NCBI GenBank assembly: GCA_051646105.1
Contig: JBOFCO010000095.1
Span: 1-64,000 of the forward strand
DNA from: JBOFCO01 sp051646105
GTDB lineage: Bacteria; Pseudomonadota; Alphaproteobacteria; Rhodobacterales; Rhodobacteraceae
DNA: 64,000 bases
Direction of reading: 5' to 3'
In this document: positions 17,788 through 26,530 of the stretch, one piece after another
Numbering within the stretch: position 1 is the first letter of the stretch
How the letters are laid out: each line of letters opens with the position of its first letter
Position numbers and translations under genes: made by a program
Notes under the pieces: model-generated
What the model was told of the DNA's origin: nothing
Databases searched by the model: none
The model's input: only the letters and a program-made list of their open reading frames with translations

Positions 17788-18754
17788 GGGCTGCAGGTCC
17801 GCCCTGTTCGGCGAAGAACCGGAACACCTCGTCGGTCGCGGAAATATCCGCGCCCGGCGCTTCACGCCCGCCGGGCCAGGCATGCTTGCCGCCGTTGACG
17901 ACCATCAGCCGCACGGCGGGTCTGTCACCCGAAAACCAGTCCCGTTCCGTCACATCGGCAAAATTCCAGCGCGTGTTGATCCGGCTGTCCTGTGGCCCTT
18001 CTGCCCCCATCGCTGCCGCCCAGTCCGCCGCCACTTCCTCTGCCCCCAGCACCAGATAGCCGCCGCCGGGGCCGACCTCCTCATCCCCCACAAAGCCGCC
18101 GGTGAAATGCATCACCTCATCTTCTGTGCCGTGGACCAGCAGCAGCGGCACAGGAAAGGCGGGGGGCATCAAGGCCGGATCGGGGGTGCCGGAAACGCTG
18201 GCCACCGCCGCCACCCTGTCCCTGCGGGTCAGCGCATAGCGCAGCCCGGTCATGCCGCCCGCGGAAAACCCCGCCACGTAAAGCTGCCCGCCATCAACGC
18301 CGAAACGCTCAACCACGTCCTCGACCACGGCATCCATGAAGCCCGCTTCATCCAGCCGTTCCAGAAAGGCATAGGCGCAGCAATGGCCCGCGTTCCAGTT
18401 GCGCATGCCGCCTTCGCGACGCGCTGTACCAAGCGGCGCGACCACCGCATAGCCCCGCGCCGCGCCCGCCTGCGCAAGGCCCGTGGCATCGGCAAAGCGC
18501 TCTGCCCCCCGCGCGGCGCCGTGCATGGCCAGCAGAACCGGCGCACCTTTCGGCTGCTCGGGCAACCAGATCAGGTAATCCCGCCCCTCGACCCGATAGG
18601 TCGTGCCAGTCACGACGACCTCCTCCGGCGCGGGGGTCAGTCTTGCCAGAACACGGCGCGCCAGCGGCTTGCCGACCGTCAGCGCCAGCGCGGCGGCAAG
18701 GGCAAGGCACAGCACACCGGCCACCGCCAGCCGCTTTCGGGATATCCGCATCAT
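17777..18754 (-). CDS. Exported PHB-depolymerase-like esterase (LpqC family)
   Basis: This is a 325-residue alpha/beta hydrolase with an N-terminal hydrophobic segment (LAVAGVLCLALAAALALTV), so it is exported or membrane-anchored. The nucleophile elbow is GFSAGG near 165, the acid lies near VHGTEDEV, and the histidine is in NGGKHAWPGG. LLAMHGAARG forms the oxyanion region. The cysteine pair in AGHCCAY is typical of this polyhydroxybutyrate-depolymerase-like esterase group. The true substrate is unknown. It starts ATGATG at 18754, overlapping the coq10 stop. Confidence 0.82.
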   Translation of the reverse strand: MMRISRKRLAVAGVLCLALAAALALTVGKPLARRVLARLTPAPEEVVVTGTTYRVEGRDYLIWLPEQPKGAPVLLAMHGAARGAERFADATGLAQAGAARGYAVVAPLGTARREGGMRNWNAGHCCAYAFLERLDEAGFMDAVVEDVVERFGVDGGQLYVAGFSAGGMTGLRYALTRRDRVAAVASVSGTPDPALMPPAFPVPLLLVHGTEDEVMHFTGGFVGDEEVGPGGGYLVLGAEEVAADWAAAMGAEGPQDSRINTRWNFADVTERDWFSGDRPAVRLMVVNGGKHAWPGGREAPGADISATDEVFRFFAEQGGPAAPTK

Positions 18755-19230
18755 GCGCCCTTCTGCCCTGCCACCAGTCCCGGCCCGTAAAGGGCGACCG
18801 CGCGCGCCTCGAAGGCGCGGACGACGCGCTGCATCGCCTCGTTGAACACCAGCCCGATGATCTTTTGCAGGATCGCATTCCGAAACTCGAAATCCACAAA
18901 GAAGCTGACCTCTGACCCGCCCTCGGGCAGGTCGCGGAAAGCCCAGTCGGATTTCATGTGCTTGAACGGCCCGTCAAGATATTCCGTCTCGATCCGCTTC
19001 ACGCCCGGAAACAGCACCACGCGGCTGCCGAAGCGTTCGCGGAACACCTTGAAGGAAATCACCAGATCGGCCTCCACCACCTCTGCCCCGTCGGGGCGCG
19101 GCATGCGCGACCGGATGCGGGCGGCGGCCGTCCATGGCAGAAACTCGGGGTAGCGGGCGATGTCAGCCACAAGGTCATACATCTGCTGCGCCGTATAGGG
19201 CAGCTTGCGGGTTTCGGCGTGAGTCGGCAT
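18751..19230 (-). CDS. Coenzyme Q-binding protein COQ10 (START/RatA-like)
   Basis: The 159-residue SRPBCC-fold protein resembles yeast Coq10, which binds ubiquinone and helps deliver it to respiratory complexes. Family motifs are YTAQQMYDLVADIARYPEF near the start, FVDFEFRN, and NEAMQRVVRAFEARA near the C-terminus. I use the ATG at 19230-19228 rather than the TTG just upstream. It is translationally coupled to the downstream esterase. In other bacteria the same fold appears as RatA, but the alphaproteobacterial proteins are usually assigned to quinone function. Confidence 0.85.
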   Translation of the reverse strand: MPTHAETRKLPYTAQQMYDLVADIARYPEFLPWTAAARIRSRMPRPDGAEVVEADLVISFKVFRERFGSRVVLFPGVKRIETEYLDGPFKHMKSDWAFRDLPEGGSEVSFFVDFEFRNAILQKIIGLVFNEAMQRVVRAFEARAVALYGPGLVAGQKGA

Positions 19231-19311
19231 CAAGCCCCCTTGCGTGGCACTGCCCGATCATGTCGTGTAACGCGCGGGCCTTATCAAGGGGCTTCCGACC
19301 AAGGGGGGATC

Positions 19312-19851
19312 ATGCCGCACCGGCCGCATGTCATTGATCCGATGATTTCCGCCAAATCCATCGCCGCGCGGGTCGAGGCGCTGGCGCGTGAGATCACCGA
19401 AGCTTTTGTAGGCACCGAAAAGCTGGTGGTCGTGGGGTTGCTGCGGGGGTCGTTCGTGTTCATCGCCGATCTGGTCCGCGAAATCGACCTGCCGGTCGAG
19501 GTCGATTTCCTTGAAGCGTCCTCCTACGGCGACAGCACGGAATCGAGCCGCGAGGTGCGCATCCTGAAAGACCTGCGCGGCGAAATCGCGGGCCGCGATG
19601 TGCTGGTGGTGGAGGATATCATAGATACCGGCTTTACCCTTTCCCACGTCCTGAAAATCCTTCAGGCGCGCGGCCCGAAACGGCTGGAGGTCTGCGCGCT
19701 GCTCGACAAGCCGTCACGCCGGGAAGCACAGGTGCAGGCGACATGGACGGGATTCACCATCCCCGACGAATTCGTGGTGGGCTATGGCATCGACTTCGCC
19801 CAGCGCAACCGCAACCTGCCCTATATCGGCAAGGTCAGGTTCACCGGATGA
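19312..19851 (+). CDS. hpt: Hypoxanthine phosphoribosyltransferase
   Basis: The enzyme salvages hypoxanthine (and guanine) to nucleotides using PRPP. It has 179 residues, with the PRPP loop VVEDIIDTGFTL, the pyrophosphate-loop region VVGLLRGSFVF, and the base-binding end DEFVVGYGID. The ATG at 19312 has AAGGGGGG six bases upstream. A long frame extending back to 18958 runs through antisense coq10 sequence and is not conserved. The stop overlaps the mug ATG. Confidence 0.95.
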   Translation: MPHRPHVIDPMISAKSIAARVEALAREITEAFVGTEKLVVVGLLRGSFVFIADLVREIDLPVEVDFLEASSYGDSTESSREVRILKDLRGEIAGRDVLVVEDIIDTGFTLSHVLKILQARGPKRLEVCALLDKPSRREAQVQATWTGFTIPDEFVVGYGIDFAQRNRNLPYIGKVRFTG

Positions 19852-20372
19852 CGCGGCCCGGCGTGATCCTGCCCGACCGCCTGCGCCCCGGCCTGCGGCT
19901 GGTGTTCTGCGGCACGGCTCCCGGCACCGCATCGGCGAAGGCAGGGCATTACTATGCCAATCCCGGCAATCTTTTCTGGCGTCTGTTGCATCAGGTCGGC
20001 CTGACCCCGCGCCGTCTGTCACCTGCGGAGGATCACCTGCTGCCCGGCATGGGCATCGGGCTGACCGATCTGGCGAAAACCGCCTTCGGGCAGGATGCCG
20101 ACATCCCGCGCGCGGCTTTTGACGCGCCGGGGCTGATCGCGCGCATCAATGCCGCCTGTCCGGCCACGCTCGCCTTCACCAGCCTGACAGCGGCCCGGCT
20201 GGCCCTGTCCCGCCCCCGCCTTGCCGCTGGCAGACTGGAAAACGATCCGCACCTGCCGGGCGTGGCGCTCTGGGCGCTGCCATCGCCCTCCGGCCTCGCC
20301 CGGTCGCATTTCAGCGATGCCCCGTGGAAGGCGCTGGCGGCTGCCGTATTTCAAGGAGAATCCGCGCGATGA
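19848..20372 (+). CDS. mug: G:T/U mismatch-specific DNA glycosylase
   Basis: Mug removes uracil or thymine mispaired with guanine. The 174-residue protein has the uracil-DNA glycosylase fold with motif 1 FCGTAPG (GINPG in E. coli Mug), YYANPGNLFWRLL, MGIGLTDL, and motif 2 PSPSGLAR (NPSGLNR in E. coli). ATG at 19848 overlaps the hpt stop. The motif 1 Asn of E. coli Mug is replaced by Ala, which is common in this alphaproteobacterial branch. Confidence 0.88.
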   Translation: MTRPGVILPDRLRPGLRLVFCGTAPGTASAKAGHYYANPGNLFWRLLHQVGLTPRRLSPAEDHLLPGMGIGLTDLAKTAFGQDADIPRAAFDAPGLIARINAACPATLAFTSLTAARLALSRPRLAAGRLENDPHLPGVALWALPSPSGLARSHFSDAPWKALAAAVFQGESAR

Positions 20373-20551
20373 ACTTGATCCACCTGCTGCGCATGTCGAA
20401 ATGGGCGCGCAACCCGCCATCCCGCAGGCAGGTTATTATCGGCGCCATCGCGATTGGCGGGGCGTTGCTGCTGGCAGGGGTGGAATATTTCATCGGCTGG
20501 CCGGAATGGGCCACGGTGAACCAGACCCCGCGCCAGATGCCGAAACCGTGA
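20369..20551 (+). CDS. Small single-pass membrane protein, unknown function
   Basis: A 60-residue protein starts MNLIHLLRMSKWARNPPS, with the ATG overlapping the mug stop and AAGGAG nine bases upstream. One membrane segment (IIGAIAIGGALLLAGVEYF) follows a basic N-terminus, and a short tail holds WPEWATVNQTP. The family is widespread next to mug in Rhodobacteraceae as far as I recall, with no known role. It is probably cotranslated with mug. Confidence 0.75.
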   Translation: MNLIHLLRMSKWARNPPSRRQVIIGAIAIGGALLLAGVEYFIGWPEWATVNQTPRQMPKP

Positions 20552-20609
20552 TCGACAGCCCTGCCCCCCTGCGTTAGCTTCGGGCAACAGGGCAAGCAGG
20601 GGGCAGGCA

Positions 20610-21500
20610 ATGCGCAGGCTATTTGGCTATCTTGTGTTGTTGGCAATTGCCGGGTTTGCCGTGTTCTGGTTCGTGACCGCACCGAAGCGCCTGCCGGATG
20701 ACGCCACCGCCGGTCTGACCGGCGATGCGACACGGGGAGAGCAGGTGTTCTGGGCCGGTGGCTGCGCCTCCTGCCACGCTGCACCCGACGCCAAGGACGA
20801 CGCCCGTCTGCTGCTGGTCGGCGGGCAGCGCTTCGCCTCTCCTTTCGGCACCTTTATCGCCCCGAACATCACGCCTGACCCGGACGCTGGTATTGGCGGC
20901 TGGTCCCTGCAAGACCTTGCCAATGCGATGCAGCGCGGTGTTTCGCCCGAAGGGCAGCATTATTACCCTGCCTTCCCCTACACGTCTTACGCAAAGGCGG
21001 AATTGCAGGACATTGCCGACCTGAAGGCGTTCATGGATACGCTGCCCGCCGATGCCACCCCCAGCCTTGCGCATGAGGTGGGATTTCCCTTCAACATCCG
21101 CCGCAGCCTTGGCGGCTGGAAATTCCTGTTCTTCAAGACGGACTGGGTGATCGACGGCGAGTTGACAGAGGCAGAAACCCGCGGCCGTTATCTGGCCGAG
21201 ACGCTGGGTCATTGCGGCGAATGTCACACGCCGCGCAATTTCCTGGGCGGCAGCGATACCGCGCGCTGGCTGGCAGGCGGTCCGGATCCATCGGGCAAGG
21301 GATCCTTCCCCAACATCACCCCCGGCAAGCTGGACTGGACCGAAGGCGATCTGGTGCAGTATTTCACCACCGGTTTCACCCCTGAATTCGACAGCGTCGG
21401 CGGGCATATGGCATTCGTCGTCGACAACCTGTCGAAGCTGCCGGAAAGCGATCGGGAAGCCCTTGCCGCCTATCTGAAGAAGGTGCCGCCCGTTGAGTGA
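20610..21500 (+). CDS. Membrane-anchored dihaem cytochrome c
   Basis: The 296-residue protein has an uncleaved-looking N-terminal membrane anchor (YLVLLAIAGFAVFWFV) and two c-type haem sites, CASCH at 52-56 and CGECH at 202-206. Candidate axial methionines lie in GGHMAF and elsewhere. The two repeats each carry a PNITP motif, typical of dihaem cytochromes that serve periplasmic dehydrogenases (alcohol, sorbitol or similar). No partner dehydrogenase is present, so the electron donor is unknown. The stop overlaps the TTG start of the GST gene. Confidence 0.88.
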   Translation: MRRLFGYLVLLAIAGFAVFWFVTAPKRLPDDATAGLTGDATRGEQVFWAGGCASCHAAPDAKDDARLLLVGGQRFASPFGTFIAPNITPDPDAGIGGWSLQDLANAMQRGVSPEGQHYYPAFPYTSYAKAELQDIADLKAFMDTLPADATPSLAHEVGFPFNIRRSLGGWKFLFFKTDWVIDGELTEAETRGRYLAETLGHCGECHTPRNFLGGSDTARWLAGGPDPSGKGSFPNITPGKLDWTEGDLVQYFTTGFTPEFDSVGGHMAFVVDNLSKLPESDREALAAYLKKVPPVE

Positions 21501-22152
21501 GATCCGTGGCAATCCGCGACCCGGACGGCTGACGCTGATCGGCCAGTATGACAGCGCCTTCGTGCGTCGCGTTGGCATCGCATTGCGCATCTGGGCCATG
21601 GATTTCGACCATCTGCCGTGGTCCGTGTTCGGCGATGCCGGGGCGCTGATGACGCTTAATCCGCTGGGCGGCGTGCCGGTGCTGGTTCTGGAAACCGGCA
21701 CGGTGCTGACCGACAGCGCCACGATCCTGCATCATCTGGACGCGCGTCACCACCTGCCCCGCCTGTGGCCGGACAATCCGGCGCAGGAAACCGAAGCCCG
21801 TCGCCTGACGGCGCTGTGTACAGGGCTGGCGGATCGGTTCGTATCGCTGTTCTATGAGCGCCGGTTGCATGATGCGGCCTCGCCCGTGCTGGCGGCACGG
21901 CGGGAATCGCAGGTGCGCGCCACGCTGGCGGTGCTTGAAGCCGCCCGCGCCCCCACATCCGACACATGGTGGTTCGGCGATCATATCAGCCATGCCGACA
22001 TCGCACTTGGCTGCGTGTTGCGGCACCTGCGCGAAAGCCTGCCCGACCTGTTCGAGGATACCCGTTTGCCCGCGCTGGCCCACCATGCCGCCGATTGCGA
22101 GGCGACGGCGGTCTTTCAGCAGATCTCACAGCCCTTCGTCGCGCCAGCCTGA
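21493..22152 (+). CDS. Glutathione S-transferase family protein
   Basis: The 219-residue protein has an N-terminal thioredoxin-like domain (LIGQYDSAFVRRVGIALRIW, then GGVPVLVLETGTVLTDSATI for glutathione binding) and an all-helical C-terminal domain with HADIALGCVLRHL. The start TTG at 21493 overlaps the preceding cytochrome gene by eight bases, and no ATG fits better. The residue after QYDS suggests a serine-type enzyme. The substrate is unknown. It ends at a terminator-like palindrome shared with the convergent ligase gene. Confidence 0.85.
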   Translation: MSEIRGNPRPGRLTLIGQYDSAFVRRVGIALRIWAMDFDHLPWSVFGDAGALMTLNPLGGVPVLVLETGTVLTDSATILHHLDARHHLPRLWPDNPAQETEARRLTALCTGLADRFVSLFYERRLHDAASPVLAARRESQVRATLAVLEAARAPTSDTWWFGDHISHADIALGCVLRHLRESLPDLFEDTRLPALAHHAADCEATAVFQQISQPFVAPA

Positions 22153-22174
22153 CACCGGGCCTGCGCCCCAGATA

Positions 22175-22231
22175 CCGGAGGGGTTTTGCACCCCTCCGGA
22201 CCACCCCGCAGGATATTTGGGGACAGAGGAC
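22175..22231. repeat. GATATTT palindromic repeat, copy a (terminator-like)
   Basis: A perfect nine-base stem CCGGAGGGG / CCCCTCCGG (22175-22199) is followed by GGATATTTGG and ACAGAGGA. It lies between the convergent GST and acyl-CoA ligase genes, so it may end transcription from both sides. It is the most divergent member of the seven-copy family. Confidence 0.65.
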
Positions 22232-22282
22232 GGGCAGTCGTGCCCCGGCGGATGCCGTGACCGGCATCTTCAATCCGGCCGG

Positions 22283-23824
22283 TCAGGGATTGCGCAGCAT
22301 CCTGCGCAGGATTTTCCCCGAGGCCGATTTCGGGATCGTGTCGCGCAGTTCCAACCGTTTCACCTGCTTGTAATGCGCCACCTTGTCGGCCAGATAGCCT
22401 TGCAGCGTCGCAAGATCGATGCCTTGCCCCGCCACGCAGACCACATGCGCCACCGGAATTTCCCCCGCCTCGTCATCAGGTTCGCCCACAACGGCGACAT
22501 CGGCCACGGCGGGATGGGTGACAATCAGCGCCTCCAGCTCTGCCGGGGCGACCTGAAAGCCCTTGACCTTGATCAGTTCCTTCACCCGGTCGACGATGAA
22601 AACGTAGCCGTCGGCATCGATATAGGCCAGATCGCCGGTATGCAGCCAGCCGTCGGCATCCACCATCGCGGCGGTGGCGGCCGGATTGTCCAGATAGCCG
22701 ATCATCGCCTGCGGGCCGCGGATCACAAGTTCGCCCACCTCTCCCGCCGGACAAACTGCGCCGGTTTCGGGATCGATGCAGCGCTGTTCGGTCAACGGCA
22801 CCGCCGGTCCGACCGAACCGGGGCGCGGATCGTGGCGTGGCGCCACGTTGGTCAGCGGCGAAAGTTCGGTCATGCCGTAGCCCTGGACCACATCGACACC
22901 CAGGCGCTGCTGGCAGGCATGGGCCAGGTCGGGGCCAAGCGGGGCCGCGCCGGACATCAGATATTGCAGCGAGGAGACGTCGTATTTTTCAACGAGCGGG
23001 TTCTTGGCCATCGCCAGCACCACCGGCGGGGCGACCAGCATGTGCGGGGTGCGATGTTCCTGCACCAGATGCAGCACCCGTTCCAGATCGAAGCGCGGCA
23101 GCGTCACGCAATGCCCGGCAGAGGCAAGCTGATGGTTCATCAGCACCTGCATGCCGTAGATATGAAAGAACGGCAGGAAAGCCACCGTGGCATCCCCCGG
23201 CGCCACAGGCAGCGTGGCGGCGGCCTGCACCAGATTGGCCACAAGATTGCGGTGCGACAGCATCACCCCTTTGGGCAGGCCGGTCGTACCCGACGAATAG
23301 GGCAGCACCACGGTATGCCGCGCCAGATCGACGGAAACCTGTGCCGCAAGCGGCGCATCGTAAAGCGCGTCCAGCCCGGTTTCCCCGTCCGCCCCGATCA
23401 CCGCCACGCGCCGGACCGGACTTTCCCCGGCGGCGTTCCTGGCCTGATCGGCAAGCGCCGGAATGGTCAGCAGAAACGTTGCCCGCGCGCTTTGCAGCTG
23501 ATGACGGATTTCGCCCGGCGTATAGGTCGGATTGATCGTGGTGATCGTGCCACCCGCCCAGGCCACCGCATGAAAGATGATCGCATATTCCGGAATGTTC
23601 GGCGCCATCAGCGCCACAACCTGCCCCGCCCCGAAACCTGCGCGGGTCAGCCCGCCCGCCAGCCGCTGCACCCGGTCGCGGAATTCAACCCCGGTATAGC
23701 CCGCGCCTGTAATGCCGTCGGTCAGCACCCTTGCGCTGCCCGCGATGTCGGTGCCTCTCAGCACGAACTCTGTGACGCTGGTTTCAGGAACGGAATAACC
23801 GCCCCCCTGCATTGCATGGGCCAT
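22283..23824 (-). CDS. AMP-dependent acyl-CoA ligase, 4-coumarate-CoA ligase-like
   Basis: This is a 513-residue member of the adenylate-forming family that activates a carboxylic acid to its CoA thioester through an acyl-AMP. Motifs are the P-loop YSSGTTGLPKGVMLSH near 185, YGMTELSP, the TGDLAYIDADGY hinge region, and RVKELIKVKGFQV with the catalytic lysine in PKSASGKILRR at the C-terminus. The sequence style is that of 4-coumarate/medium-chain acyl ligases, but the acid is not known. The gene stands alone behind a gap carrying two CGCAA-N3-TTGCG dyads. Confidence 0.88.
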   Translation of the reverse strand: MAHAMQGGGYSVPETSVTEFVLRGTDIAGSARVLTDGITGAGYTGVEFRDRVQRLAGGLTRAGFGAGQVVALMAPNIPEYAIIFHAVAWAGGTITTINPTYTPGEIRHQLQSARATFLLTIPALADQARNAAGESPVRRVAVIGADGETGLDALYDAPLAAQVSVDLARHTVVLPYSSGTTGLPKGVMLSHRNLVANLVQAAATLPVAPGDATVAFLPFFHIYGMQVLMNHQLASAGHCVTLPRFDLERVLHLVQEHRTPHMLVAPPVVLAMAKNPLVEKYDVSSLQYLMSGAAPLGPDLAHACQQRLGVDVVQGYGMTELSPLTNVAPRHDPRPGSVGPAVPLTEQRCIDPETGAVCPAGEVGELVIRGPQAMIGYLDNPAATAAMVDADGWLHTGDLAYIDADGYVFIVDRVKELIKVKGFQVAPAELEALIVTHPAVADVAVVGEPDDEAGEIPVAHVVCVAGQGIDLATLQGYLADKVAHYKQVKRLELRDTIPKSASGKILRRMLRNP

Positions 23825-23910
23825 AGCGCTCTCCTCCTCTGTCAGGGGAAGTTTTAGCCAATGTCGGACTGTGTACTAAACAAATTCGCGCGGCAGACGG
23901 GAGTGGTAAG

Positions 23911-23967
23911 CGCAAACGTTGCGTCAGGATTGTACGCAACTATGCGGAATTCTTCGCAATTGTTGCG
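23911..23967. promoter_or_regulatory. Two identical CGCAA-N3-TTGCG dyads upstream of the acyl-CoA ligase
   Basis: CGCAA-ACG-TTGCG occurs at 23911-23923 and CGCAA-TTG-TTGCG at 23955-23967, with centres 44 bases apart. Further CGCAA and TTGCAA half-sites lie at 23935 and 23988. The stretch is AT-richer than its surroundings and lies 85-145 bases upstream of the ligase start. The arrangement is that of a paired operator for a dimeric regulator. Confidence 0.55.
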
Positions 23968-24022
23968 CGAACACAGAGGGCCGGGCGTTGCAAATTCTTG
24001 CGTGCCCTGCGCGACGGCGATC

Positions 24023-24973
24023 TCAGGACTGGCCCAGCCTTGCCTGCCGCGCGGCGCGAAGCCGGGCGAAATCCTCTCCCGCATGATAGGATGACCGGGT
24101 CAGCGGCGTGGCCGAAACCATCAGGAAGCCCTTGCCCCAGGCTGCCTTTTCATAGCTGGAAAATTCGTCAGGGGTTACGAAACGGTCGACGCGGTGGTGT
24201 TTGGGCGTCGGTTGCAGATACTGGCCGACGGTCAGGAAATCGACATCCGCCGCGCGCATGTCATCCATCACCTGCCGCACGCCCTGCGCATCCTCGCCCA
24301 GACCGACCATGATGCCGGATTTTGTAAAGATCAGCGGGTCCAGTTCCTTGACCCGCTGCAACAGCCGCAGCGAATGGAAATAGCGCGCGCCCGGCCGGAC
24401 CGAAGGATAAAGCCCCGGCACGGTTTCAAGGTTGTGATTGAATACATCGGGCCTTGCGGCAACCACGGTTTCCAGCGCGCTGGCGTCGCATTTCAGGAAA
24501 TCCGGGGTCAGGATTTCGATGGTCGTGTCCGGGCTGCGGTGGCGAACGGCGCGGATGGTCTGTGCGAAATGCTCTGCCCCGCCGTCGGCAAGATCGTCGC
24601 GGTCGACGGATGTGATGACCACATGTTTCAGCCCCAGCGTCTGCACGGCATGGGCAACGCGGCCCGGTTCAAACGCATCCAGAACATCGGGGCGTCCGGT
24701 CGCAATGTTGCAAAAAGAACATCCGCGCGTGCAAATCTCGCCCATGATCATCATGGTCGCGTGACCCTGACTCCAGCATTCACCGACGTTCGGGCAGCCT
24801 GCTTCCTCGCAGACAGTGACCAGCCTGTTGGTCCGCAAAATATCGCGCGTCTGCTTGTAACCCTCTGATGTCGGGGCCTTTACCCTGATCCAGTCCGGCT
24901 TTTTGGGTTGCGCATTGTCGGGGCGATGCGCCTTTTCGGGGTGCCGCTGATCGGGCAATCTGAGATCGCGCAC
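24023..24973 (-). CDS. lipA: Lipoyl synthase
   Basis: LipA inserts two sulfurs into octanoyl groups bound to lipoyl domains, using radical SAM chemistry. The auxiliary cluster cysteines are C55, C60 and C66 (CEEAGCPNVGEC) and the radical-SAM cluster cysteines are C81, C85 and C88 (CTRGCSFC). I choose the GTG at 24973-24971 because it gives the family N-terminus MRDLRLPDQRHPEKAHRP (316 residues); a frame from 25024 adds a non-conserved stretch. Confidence 0.95.
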   Translation of the reverse strand: MRDLRLPDQRHPEKAHRPDNAQPKKPDWIRVKAPTSEGYKQTRDILRTNRLVTVCEEAGCPNVGECWSQGHATMMIMGEICTRGCSFCNIATGRPDVLDAFEPGRVAHAVQTLGLKHVVITSVDRDDLADGGAEHFAQTIRAVRHRSPDTTIEILTPDFLKCDASALETVVAARPDVFNHNLETVPGLYPSVRPGARYFHSLRLLQRVKELDPLIFTKSGIMVGLGEDAQGVRQVMDDMRAADVDFLTVGQYLQPTPKHHRVDRFVTPDEFSSYEKAAWGKGFLMVSATPLTRSSYHAGEDFARLRAARQARLGQS

Positions 24974-25092
24974 GTTTTTTTCCCCGTTGCATACAAGCGT
25001 CATCAGGCATCTGATACACCGCACCGGCGGGATTTTCCAGTGCGCGAACCACTTGACTGGCCCCGCCGAGGTAAAATGTGAGGGGACAGTTC

Positions 25093-25779
25093 ATGAAAAA
25101 ACTGATCGCAGAGGTACTTGGCACCTTTATACTTGTCTTCTTCGGCGTCGGTTCTGCCGTGCTGATGGGCGAACAAATCGGCATGCACGGCATTGCCATC
25201 GCCTTCGGGCTTTCCATCGTGGCGGCCGCCTACGGCCTTGGCGCGATTTCGGGGGCCCACCTTAATCCGGCGGTATCGCTGGGTATGGTCACCGCAGGCC
25301 GCATGTCGGCAGGTGACTTTATCGGCTATGCCATCGCACAGGTGATCGGCGCCGTGCTTGGCGCGCTGGTCATCATGCTGATTGCCACGGGCAAGGCAGA
25401 TTACTCGGTGGCGACCAATGGCCTTGGCCAGAACGGCTACGGTGCGGGGTATCTGGGTGAATACGGCCTGGCTGCGGCGCTGATCTTCGAATTCGTCGCG
25501 ACCTTCCTGTTCGTGACGGTGATCCTCGGCTCCACCCACGCGGCGGCGCCTGCCGGCTTTGCCGGACTGGCCATCGGCCTGACGCTGGCCGGTATCCATC
25601 TGGTCGGCATCAACGTGACCGGCGTTTCGGTGAACCCGGCGCGATCCATCGGCCCGGCGATCTTTGTCGGCGGCAAGGCCATTGCCGATCTGTGGGTGTT
25701 CATCGTGGCCCCGCTGGCGGGTGGCGCGCTGGCAGGCATCGTCTATGCCGCTGGCCTTACCCGGCCGGACAACGCCTGA
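25093..25779 (+). CDS. aqpZ: Aquaporin Z
   Basis: This is a water channel of the MIP family, 228 residues with six membrane segments and two half-helices. The NPA motifs are HLNPAVSL (Asn58) and VNPARSIGP (Asn181), and the residue pattern around the second (ARS with Arg184) fits water rather than glycerol selectivity. The ATG at 25093 gives the usual start MKKLIAEVLGTF. It is divergent from lipA. A CCGGGC/GCCCGG hairpin (25791-25811) follows the gene but has no T-tract. Confidence 0.93.
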   Translation: MKKLIAEVLGTFILVFFGVGSAVLMGEQIGMHGIAIAFGLSIVAAAYGLGAISGAHLNPAVSLGMVTAGRMSAGDFIGYAIAQVIGAVLGALVIMLIATGKADYSVATNGLGQNGYGAGYLGEYGLAAALIFEFVATFLFVTVILGSTHAAAPAGFAGLAIGLTLAGIHLVGINVTGVSVNPARSIGPAIFVGGKAIADLWVFIVAPLAGGALAGIVYAAGLTRPDNA

Positions 25780-25930
25780 ACGTAAAAACGCCGGGCGGAT
25801 CTTCTGCCCGGTGACCGACGAACCACATGCGGCGGCGGGCCCGATGGCCACGCCGCCGCATTGCATTTGCGGGCGCTGCCGGCAGGGGCCGGTCTTGCGC
25901 GACCCTGCTGCGGCGTCCTATCACGGCGCC

Positions 25931-26527
25931 ATGACCCCCGCCGAGTATACGATTGCGCTTCTGGCGCTTCTGGCAAGCCCCGGACCGACAAACACGCTTC
26001 TGTTTGTGGCCGGGGCAGAACGCGGGCTTGGCCGTGCCGCGCCGCTGATCGCACTGGTGATCGCAGCCTATATGGCGACCGTGCTACCACTGGCGCTGGC
26101 GGGCGGCGCGCTGCTGGACCGATGGCCGATGGCGCGTCCCCTGCTCATGCTGGCATCCGCAGTCTGGATACTGGTTCTGGCGGTCCGGCTATGGCGGACA
26201 GAACGGCCTGCACCCTTACGGGATCAACGGCACGATGGCGCACAGACTGCTGTGACGGGAATTGCGGTTGCGGTCACCACATTGCTGAACCCGAAAGCGC
26301 TGGTGATCGGGTTTGTCCTGCTTCCCTCGGCGGGAATTACGCTTGCGGCAGCGGCCGTCCTTGGGCTGATCTCGTCAGGCGCATCATTGCTGTGGATCGC
26401 CGCCGGTGCTGTTATCACAAGGCGAACTCCGGCGACCGGCGGCGGGGTAACGGTGGTGCGGCGCGTCTCTGCCCTGTGGCTCGCAGTGCTGGCCACCTTG
26501 CTGATCGCGCGCGCTGCAACCGCGTGA
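25931..26527 (+). CDS. LysE/RhtB-family exporter
   Basis: The 198-residue integral membrane protein has about six hydrophobic segments and the family opening PGPTNTLLF (consensus PGP) near residue 19. LysE-family proteins export amino acids or related metabolites, and the substrate here is unknown. The ATG at 25931 is preferred over the longer frame, which would overlap aqpZ. Its end lies four bases from the convergent DUF6456 gene. Confidence 0.82.
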   Translation: MTPAEYTIALLALLASPGPTNTLLFVAGAERGLGRAAPLIALVIAAYMATVLPLALAGGALLDRWPMARPLLMLASAVWILVLAVRLWRTERPAPLRDQRHDGAQTAVTGIAVAVTTLLNPKALVIGFVLLPSAGITLAAAAVLGLISSGASLLWIAAGAVITRRTPATGGGVTVVRRVSALWLAVLATLLIARAATA

Positions 26528-26530
26528 CCT

